Shown here piece after piece: positions 6,525 to 11,343 of a stretch of DNA of 11,343 nt; the stretch's first letter is position 1, and each line of letters starts with the position of its first letter. Source of the stretch: Chloroflexota bacterium. Lineage in GTDB: Bacteria > Chloroflexota > Anaerolineae > Promineifilales > Promineifilaceae. The stretch is taken from assembly GCA_024223125.1 (NCBI GenBank), contig JAAEOP010000629.1, positions 1 to 11,343 of the forward strand. Direction: 5' to 3'. The notes under the pieces were generated by a model. It saw only the letters and a list, made by a program, of their open reading frames with translations, was not told where the DNA came from and made no database searches. Position numbers and translations under genes: made by a program.

Positions 6525-7943
6525 GAATTGACCAGCGGCTCTACATTTCATTCCGCTGGGCTGGTTGGCCAGCTGCGCTCCGATGTGAATTTGACGCGCA
6601 TGATTCAGTATAGCACAGACCTGTATCGTCAATTAAAAGATGAAACAGGCGTTGAACCTGATTGGTGTGAAGTGGGCAGCTTGCGGTTGGCCTCATTGCC
6701 AGAACGGATGGAGGAATTGCGACGGTTAACGGCGCTTTCGCACTCGTTTGGCCTGCCTTTAGAACTAATCGGCCCCAAAGAAGCGCAAGACCTTTTCCCG
6801 GTGATGACGCTGACTGATGTGCTAGGCGCAGTCTATTTGCCGACCGATGGGTATATTGACCCCAATGGATTGACGATGGCCTTGGCGGCCGGAGCCAAGT
6901 CACGGGGAGCGCGTTTTTTGACGCATACTCGTGTGCAGGGGATTGAATTGATGAACGGCCGTATCCACAAAGTCATCACCGATCAGGGCAACATTGAAAC
7001 AGAGATTGTCGTCAACGCGACGGGGCCGTGGGCCGGAGAAATTGCCCGCATGGTGGGCGTCTATTTGCTCATTATTCCAATGGAACATGAATATATCCTC
7101 ACCAAGCCAATTGCTGGACAACCGTCTGGTTTACCTACGATGCGTGACCCCGACTGGCTCATTTATTACCGAGAGGAAGTGGGTGGTTTGCTGATGGGTG
7201 GGTATGAACGTAACCCGTTCCCCTGGAGCCTCAAAGGCATTCCGGCCGACTTTAACAACAAGCTGCTGGCGGCGGATTGGGATCGGTTTATGCCGATTAT
7301 TGAGAATGCGATTCGGCGCACGCCGCAGTTGGAAACGGCCGAAATCATCCAGATGATCAACGGCCCAGAAGCATTCACGCCCGACAGCGAATTTTTGCTG
7401 GGGCCGACGGACGTGCCTGGCTTTTGGGTGGCAGCCGGGTTCTGCGCCCACGGGCTGGCTAGCGCTGGCGGCACGGGCAAAGTAATGGCTGAATGGATTA
7501 TTGATAGTTGGTTGAAGAAGATGGCTGAGATAGAAACGGCCGTTTCTATTCTCACTCCCCCCGCCTTTTGCCATAATGATTTGCTGAACGGGAATTTTTT
7601 GCTGGATAACGGCCGTGTCTTCCTGCTCGATTGGGAATATGCCGGCATGGGCGACGTTTTTTTTGATTTAGCCAACCTGGCTGCCCATCACGAATTTGAC
7701 GACGAACAAGAACTGTGGTTGCTGACCAACTATTTTGGCAGCGCCTCGTCATTGCAACAAGCCCGGCTCAAACTGATGAAAATCATGTCTGACTTCCGCG
7801 AAGCGATGTGGGGTATGGTGCAAATCGGCATATCACAACTCGACTTTGATTTTCGCGGTTATGCCAACCAACATTTTGATCGCATGGCAAATAGTATGTA
7901 TCATCCAGATTATTACCACTGGTTAAATGAGATTCAAGATTGA
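6513..7943 (+). pseudogene. FAD amine oxidoreductase body fused in frame to the C-terminal half of a choline/ethanolamine-kinase-like phosphotransferase
   Basis: A 476-codon open frame from GTG 6513 (GGGGGA abuts it with no spacing) to TGA 7941. Residues 5-329 are the body of a DAO/dimethylglycine-dehydrogenase-like flavoprotein. They include ELTSGSTFHSAG, with the His that binds flavin covalently in DMGDH/sarcosine dehydrogenase, then VVNATGPWAGE (167-177), IPMEHEY (188-194) and WVAAGFCAHGLASAGGTGKV (305-324). From about residue 331 it becomes the C-lobe of an APH/choline-kinase-fold protein: CHNDLLNGNF (353-362, catalytic loop HxDxxxxN) and LLDWEYAGMGD (371-381, metal site). The kinase N-lobe, with the ATP-binding Lys, is absent, and so are the folate-type C-terminal domains of full DMGDH. 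The FAD Rossmann start is separated by the insertion. Neither activity is expected. The fusion is probably a deletion product. Confidence 0.8.
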
Positions 7944-9456
7944 TCCTATGCTGCATACGATTCAACAAGCCATCAACCCGCATGACCGGTATCAAATTGA
8001 AATCAAGCTGGGTTATGAACTACTTGACGACAATGAGACCAACTATCGTGTATATACTTATTTTTTTTTGCCGCAAAGTTTGGGTATTTCCGAAGAGAGC
8101 TACCAAAAAAGCGACTTCTACCGGGATGTGCAAAATTACATTCGTCTCAAGACGCCCGATCTTGATTTACGGGTTTTTGTGGAAGATGCTGATTCGCCTT
8201 TAACGGCCGTGCAACACATTGTCAAGACGGATGGGTGGCGACATGAAAGCGCCCTAAAAACCCAATTGGTCAATAATCTTAAATTGCTCAGCGCCATGCT
8301 CAAAACTGCCATGCGTGAGCATTTTCTGCTCATCCACAAACGGATTGAGGAAGCCCCCGACGGTGCGAAAGTCCACCGTATCATCTACAATTTGGTCGAG
8401 GACTTTTTGGCCGGAACGGAGGCGCTGACAATAGGTTATCGTACCTTGTTTGGCGAATTTAACCTACCGGGAGTGGACGCCGAAATTTTCACCGCCTACT
8501 CGCTTACTGATGAATATATCAGCTTGCTCATTGAAGAGGCGGCCATTGAGATGTATCAGATTGTGGATGAGTATCTGAAAAATGAAAAACAAGATCAGTT
8601 TAAGAGTCTATTACGGAAGCGGGTGGTAAAAGAGAGCAAACACCGCCAGGCGATGGGGTATGGATCGGTGATACAAGAGGGGGATGACAATGAAACATAT
8701 GTTTATCGCGCTTCTGTATTGAAAAAATATGCGGCTAGTGTGTTGTATTTGTCAACGGCCGTTCACCGAGAAGGTCGGGGCACAGAACAAGTTCTATATG
8801 CGGTTGCGGCCGGTCTTTCTATGTTCTTTGCCACGGTGATCGCCTTTTATTTCCAAAGCGTATACGGTAATCTAACCATTCCCTTTTTTACTGCTCTTGT
8901 TGTTGGCTATATGTTCAAGGATCGCATCAAAGAATTGGCCCGTGATATTTTCTCGGCCAAATTACAAGATCGGCTGTATGATCGACGCATTGACATCCGC
9001 TCGCTAGATGGCAATTACAAATTGGGTGTCTTGCGCGAGAAAGTATCTTTTGTACAGGAGAAGGATGTGCCCCGGCCGGTGCTGCAAGCCCGCAACAAAG
9101 ACCTCTTTGCCGACCTGGCTAACTCTGGTTATGGGGAAACGATTATCTGCTATACCAAAGATGTGGTGTTGTATGCGGATGCGTTTGCAAAGGTATCGGT
9201 TGATATGCCCACGATGACCGGTTTGAATGACATTACCCGCTATGATGTGCGTCGATTTTTGAAGAAAATGGCGGAACCAGTGCAGGAACGGCCGTGTATC
9301 ACTAACAACCGGCTCACAACCATCACCACCCACAAGGTGTACCATCTTAATCTTGTTTCCCGCTACCGGGTGCTAAAACCGAAGGCCGAAAAAGAGAAAT
9401 CCCACACCCATGTGCGCGTTGTGCTAAATCAGAAAGGGATTAAGCGATTTGAGTAG
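7927..9456 (+). CDS. Conserved-looking membrane-anchored protein of unknown function
   Basis: A 509-residue protein with no family I recognise. Residues 1-285 are soluble and charged, with an opening segment QIEIKLGYELLDDNETNYRV that looks like beta strands. Two adjacent membrane spans follow (about 288-310, AAGLSMFFATVIAFYF, and 314-330, FFTALVVGYMF). A second soluble part (331-509) is rich in Arg/Lys and has basic ends. The spans form a hairpin, so both soluble parts probably lie on the same, cytoplasmic, side (inference). The ATG at 7927 overlaps the preceding frame by 17 bases. A second ATG at 7948, 4 bases after that frame's stop, would give 502 residues. Neither has a visible ribosome site. 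Three ACGGCCGT copies inside the gene indicate long residence in this genome. A signalling or envelope role is possible, but nothing shows it. Confidence 0.75.
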   Translation: MRFKIDPMLHTIQQAINPHDRYQIEIKLGYELLDDNETNYRVYTYFFLPQSLGISEESYQKSDFYRDVQNYIRLKTPDLDLRVFVEDADSPLTAVQHIVKTDGWRHESALKTQLVNNLKLLSAMLKTAMREHFLLIHKRIEEAPDGAKVHRIIYNLVEDFLAGTEALTIGYRTLFGEFNLPGVDAEIFTAYSLTDEYISLLIEEAAIEMYQIVDEYLKNEKQDQFKSLLRKRVVKESKHRQAMGYGSVIQEGDDNETYVYRASVLKKYAASVLYLSTAVHREGRGTEQVLYAVAAGLSMFFATVIAFYFQSVYGNLTIPFFTALVVGYMFKDRIKELARDIFSAKLQDRLYDRRIDIRSLDGNYKLGVLREKVSFVQEKDVPRPVLQARNKDLFADLANSGYGETIICYTKDVVLYADAFAKVSVDMPTMTGLNDITRYDVRRFLKKMAEPVQERPCITNNRLTTITTHKVYHLNLVSRYRVLKPKAEKEKSHTHVRVVLNQKGIKRFE

Positions 9457-9480
9457 GTAGCTGTGTAGCCGGAAACGGCC

Positions 9481-9581
9481 GTTGGTATTGAGATTTCTGT
9501 CGCCGATACGGGGATGGGCATAACGGCCGTATCCTTGTCACCGGTCTGGGCATTAATCGTGGCGCTACATTTACAGTTTAG
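9481..9581 (+). pseudogene. Relic of a histidine-kinase ATPase domain
   Basis: GTTGGTATTGAG at 9481 starts GIEISVADTGMGI, the G1 box strand of HATPase_c domains. In another frame from 9534 the sequence reads LVTGLGINRGATFTV and stops at TAG 9579. It resembles the G2 box (GTGLG) followed by the last strand (GATFTV) that ends most kinases. The order is right but the intervening residues are missing and one frameshift is needed, so only about 33 residues of a domain of about 110 remain. Two ACGGCCGT copies (9475, 9523) flank or enter it. The 87-bp repeat begins at the stop codon. Confidence 0.55.
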
Positions 9582-9666
9582 GCCAATTCCAGAAAATAAC
9601 GATCCCGAATTGATGCCATTTCGGGAATTGGCTGGAGGCTTTTTCAAAACGGGTAGGATCATTTAA
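9580..9666 (+). repeat. 87-bp dispersed repeat, copy 1
   Basis: It is identical to 10912-10998 except for one base (C at 9600, T in the other copy). It contains an imperfect palindrome, GCCAATTCC (9582-9590) against GGAATTGGC (9624-9632), with an inner CCCGAA/TTCGGG pair. It starts at the stop codon of the histidine-kinase relic and ends 35 bases before rdgB. This copy lacks the second half of the 3' hairpin present in copy 2. Confidence 0.9.
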
Positions 9667-9701
9667 ATTTACCAGGGATGTAAAAAGAAACGGAAAGTAA
9701 G

Positions 9702-10310
9702 ATGATTGATAAGTTGTTGGTAGCGACAAGTAATCAGGGGAAAGTGGCTGAATTTGCCGACATGATGCGGGATTTGCAGTTGGAGTGGTTGGGTTTGAAG
9801 GATATAGGGGTGACGATGGATGTGGTGGAAAACGGCCGTACCTTTCGGGATAATGCTATCTTAAAAGCGCGGGCCTATGCCAGGGAAACGGGACTGTTTA
9901 CATTGGCCGATGATTCTGGCTTAGAAGTAGATGCGTTGGCCGGCGCCCCTGGCGTCCACACAGCGCGGTATGGGGGCGAGGGGCTGACCCATGCTGAACG
10001 GTATCAACTGCTGCTGCAATATATGGCCGGAGTTGTGGAGGCGGAAAGAACAGCCCGATTTTGTTGTGTCATTGTGTTCGCAGCGCCAGATGGCATGATA
10101 CTGGGCGAAGCGGAAGGGGTGTGTGAGGGGCGGATTGCGGAACGGCCGTTAGGCAACAAAGGTTTTGGCTATGATCCGGTATTTTTTCTGCCCCAATTCG
10201 GCCGTACAATGGCTCAATTAGAATCAGAAGTGAAACATAAAATCAGCCACCGTGGCCAGGCTGTTCACCAAATTGCGCCACTGCTGAGGCAGGTGTTGGA
10301 CAACACTTGA
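9702..10310 (+). CDS. rdgB: XTP/dITP diphosphatase (RdgB/HAM1 family)
   Basis: A house-cleaning nucleotidase that converts XTP, dITP and ITP to monophosphates plus pyrophosphate, preventing incorporation of deaminated purines. It is 202 residues long, the usual length. Family motifs are in order: LLVATSNQGKVAEF (5-18, substrate loop), ENGRTFRDNAILKARAYA (43-60), ADDSGLEVDAL (69-79, with the metal/catalytic Asp pair), GVHTARYGG (84-92), GNKGFGYDPVFF (about 150-161) and KISHRGQA near the C-terminus. ATG 9702 is preceded by GGAAAG about 6 bases away. It is a stable, probably ancestral gene carrying two ACGGCCGT copies, flanked by repeat-rich intergenic DNA. It has no evident functional link to the upstream amine genes. 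Confidence 0.95.
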   Translation: MIDKLLVATSNQGKVAEFADMMRDLQLEWLGLKDIGVTMDVVENGRTFRDNAILKARAYARETGLFTLADDSGLEVDALAGAPGVHTARYGGEGLTHAERYQLLLQYMAGVVEAERTARFCCVIVFAAPDGMILGEAEGVCEGRIAERPLGNKGFGYDPVFFLPQFGRTMAQLESEVKHKISHRGQAVHQIAPLLRQVLDNT

Positions 10311-10525
10311 TAGCGGCTGTGAAATAGTTTACGATGATTGCGTATGATCCTTACAAAAATTCTGTCGGAATTGTTTCGATGATTATGCTGAATTTCTAAC
10401 AGGCAACGGCCATAATTTCTGCTTTAATTCTGTGTAGATGCTTCAATACTGCAAGCAAACTATCAAGTATCAACTGGGGTCAGGAGTAGTGTGCAGCTAG
10501 GTTCCGTACACAGAAGGAGAGAGAG
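10311..10525 (+). other. Intergenic stretch between rdgB and the response regulator
   Basis: There are 215 bases without a credible frame. Only a weak 5-bp stem (AATTC/GAATT near 10365) was seen, and no terminator or promoter could be assigned. The ribosome site AAGGAG of the next gene lies near 10514-10520. Confidence 0.35.
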
Positions 10526-10912
10526 ATGAACACCGTTTTAGTTGTAGATGACAACGCTGCTATCCGCATGGTCATATCAGACTTATTATCTTTGAATTTT
10601 GATAGAGCCAGGATTTTGGAAGCTGCTGATGGGGCCGAAGGGCTGGCTTTGGTAGAAACAGAACGGCCAGACCTGATTTTATTGGATGCTGAAATGCCTA
10701 TCATGAATGGGCTTGAACTGGCACAACAACTCCAGTCAGAAAAAGATACCCAATCAATCCCCATTATTGCTATTTCCAGTGGCGCTGACAACAATCCTAT
10801 TGTGTCTGGTTTAAGGGGGATGTCAGATGCTTCTTTACCAAAGCCATTTACACCAGATGAGTTAATTGGTGTGGTGAATAAGGTGTTTGGGAACCGTTGT
10901 GTAGCCGCTTAA
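10526..10912 (+). CDS. Single-domain response regulator (CheY-like receiver)
   Basis: A 128-residue stand-alone receiver domain. The acidic pocket is Asp8-Asp9 (VVDDN), the phospho-acceptor is Asp54 (LILLDAEMP), the switch Ser is 84/85 (IAISSG) and the invariant Lys is 106 (LPKPF). There is no DNA-binding or enzymatic output domain, so it must act through protein contacts, for example in a phosphorelay or in control of a kinase or motility. No intact histidine kinase is present; the only trace is the relic at 9481-9581, about 0.95 kb upstream and beyond rdgB. The ribosome site AAGGAG is followed by purines and ATG 10526. The TAA stop coincides with the first base of the second 87-bp repeat copy. 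Confidence 0.93.
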   Translation: MNTVLVVDDNAAIRMVISDLLSLNFDRARILEAADGAEGLALVETERPDLILLDAEMPIMNGLELAQQLQSEKDTQSIPIIAISSGADNNPIVSGLRGMSDASLPKPFTPDELIGVVNKVFGNRCVAA

Positions 10913-11013
10913 GGCCAATTCCAGAAAATAATGATCCCGAATTGATGCCATTTCGGGAATTGGCTGGAGGCTTTTTCAAAACGGGTAGGATCATTTAATT
11001 TTTGAAAAAGCCT
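10912..11013 (+). repeat. 87-bp dispersed repeat, copy 2, with complete 3' hairpin
   Basis: Bases 10912-10998 match copy 1 with one difference. The first palindrome is GCCAATTCC (10914-10922) against GGAATTGGC (10956-10964). A second, AGGCTTTTTCAAAA (10968-10981), pairs perfectly over 14 bp with 11000-11013. Its right arm is outside the shared region, so copy 1 has lost it. It begins at the last base of the response-regulator stop and may also end that transcript. Confidence 0.85.
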
Positions 11014-11160
11014 AAAGTAAATCTGATTCTTAAACAAGCACAGTACACAAGGACATGAAGGGATAACGGCCGTATCCGTTATCAACCAATAAGAGTCCTC
11101 TGCTCATTGGCAACTCGTCCTTTTTTGGGGGAGAGGTGGTGGGGAAACGGCCGTTGCTAA
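11014..11160 (+). other. Gene-free stretch with small palindromes
   Basis: This is part of the 431 bases without a gene at the right end. GATAACGG (11062-11069) pairs with CCGTTATC (11076-11083), built around an ACGGCCGT copy at 11066. CCAAT (11086) and ATTGG (11106) form a weak bulged stem followed after several bases by a T6 run near 11121-11126, a poor terminator candidate. A second ACGGCCGT lies at 11147. Confidence 0.4.
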
Positions 11161-11299
11161 GGAATGAGGATTAAATAAAACCCGAAAGTTGTCATTCCTG
11201 TGAAGGCAGGAATCCATCTTTTCTGAGGAGTGGATACCCGCCTTCGCGGGTATGACAGATTAAAGTTTGGGGATTAAATAAATCCCCATTCCTAAGGCA
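11155..11299 (+). repeat. Composite palindromic (REP/MITE-like) element
   Basis: Nested hairpins: ATTCCTG/CAGGAAT (11194-11200, 11207-11213) and ATACCCGC/GCGGGTAT (11234-11241, 11246-11253). The two are enclosed by TGTCATTCC and GGTATGACA, inverted with one mismatch. GGATTAAATAAA occurs directly repeated on both sides (11168-11179, 11271-11282), the right copy inside a GGGGATT/AATCCCC stem. The GTCATTCC...GGAATCC...GGATACCC...GTATGAC pattern is a very common dispersed bacterial repeat type (from memory). No coding frame is present. The outer limits are approximate. Confidence 0.65.
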
Positions 11300-11343
11300 A
11301 ATACAGTTTGTCAATTCCAATAAGTCTTCATACACAATTGCCA

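Larger units (their letters stand above)
56..11154. repeat. Highly iterated octamer palindrome ACGGCCGT (22 copies seen)
   Basis: Exact copies start at 56, 636, 1372, 1872, 2414, 2676, 3146, 4271, 5331, 5577, 6955, 7536, 7609, 8203, 8755, 9288, 9475, 9523, 9832, 10142, 11066 and 11147. One-base variants (CGGCCG core kept) are at about 1673, 3087, 3597, 3686, 5493, 6019 and 7337. They fall in different reading frames, coding Thr-Ala-Val, Asn-Gly-Arg and others, so the pressure is on DNA rather than protein. It is analogous to the HIP1 octamer of cyanobacteria. None occurs within the AT-rich gene at 4446-5090. Confidence 0.9.

Noticed and set aside
7131..7675. Long minus-strand frames of 147 and 169 codons
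   Set aside because: They lie antisense to the oxidoreductase/kinase frame, show no domain or ribosome site, and are explained by the codon structure of the real gene.
11062..11126. Stem plus T-run as an intrinsic terminator
   Set aside because: The stem is short and bulged and the T-run lies about 10 bases beyond it, so the geometry is poor.
56..11154. Recurring ACGGCCGT considered as CRISPR or regulator operator sites
   Set aside because: Spacing is irregular, copies lie inside genes in several frames, and there is no spacer pattern; a genome-wide iterated palindrome explains it.
1..11343. tRNA, rRNA, riboswitch or CRISPR array
   Set aside because: No cloverleaf, conserved rRNA stretch, recognisable riboswitch core or regular repeat-spacer array was seen on either strand by eye.

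Overview
The window is an 11.3 kb piece of a bacterial chromosome of intermediate GC. All recognisable genes lie on the + strand. The octamer palindrome ACGGCCGT occurs at least 22 times, in genes and between them, where about 0.2 copies would be expected by chance. From memory, such a motif plus these gene types fits an environmental Chloroflexota (Anaerolineae-like) genome. That is an inference, since there is no rRNA or other marker.

Layout. (1) 1-1425: the 3' part of phosphonoacetaldehyde hydrolase (phnX, running off the left edge), an HD-domain protein 2 bases later, and the 56-residue N-terminal stump of a HAD hydrolase. (2) 1490-3958: a class I glutamine-amidotransferase-like protein, a 30-codon stump overlapping its stop codon, a small double-hairpin repeat, and a glutamine-synthetase-family ligase. 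(3) 3959-4445: remains of a HigB/HigA toxin-antitoxin pair and decayed sequence. (4) 4446-5090: an AT-rich TPR-like gene without the palindrome, probably foreign. (5) 5271-7943: an SDR dehydrogenase, a methyltransferase stump, a 38-nt hairpin, and an FAD-dependent amine-oxidoreductase gene. That last gene is split by a 95-bp palindromic insertion with an 8-bp target duplication, and its 3' part is fused in frame to the C-terminal half of a choline/ethanolamine-kinase-like phosphotransferase. (6) 7927-9456: a 509-residue membrane-anchored protein of unknown function. (7) 9481-10912: a histidine-kinase relic, XTP/dITP diphosphatase (rdgB) and a single-domain response regulator, with two copies of an 87-bp repeat. 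(8) 10913-11343: no genes, but several palindromic repeats.

How the genes may work together. A GS-like ligase, a GATase-fold hydrolase, an FAD amine oxidoreductase and an SDR dehydrogenase together recall the gamma-glutamyl route for amine degradation (Puu logic: ligate glutamate, oxidise, dehydrogenate, hydrolyse). A phosphonatase upstream, plus remains of a phosphoethanolamine-methyltransferase-like protein and a choline-kinase-like protein, suggest a small amine such as ethanolamine, a methylated amine or 2-aminoethylphosphonate as substrate. This is a hypothesis.

The most striking feature is decay. At least seven coding remnants (HAD, 30-codon stump, HigB, HigA, methyltransferase, split oxidoreductase, kinase half), and probably a histidine kinase, lie among small palindromic elements. 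The pathway may be lost or being remodelled in this strain.
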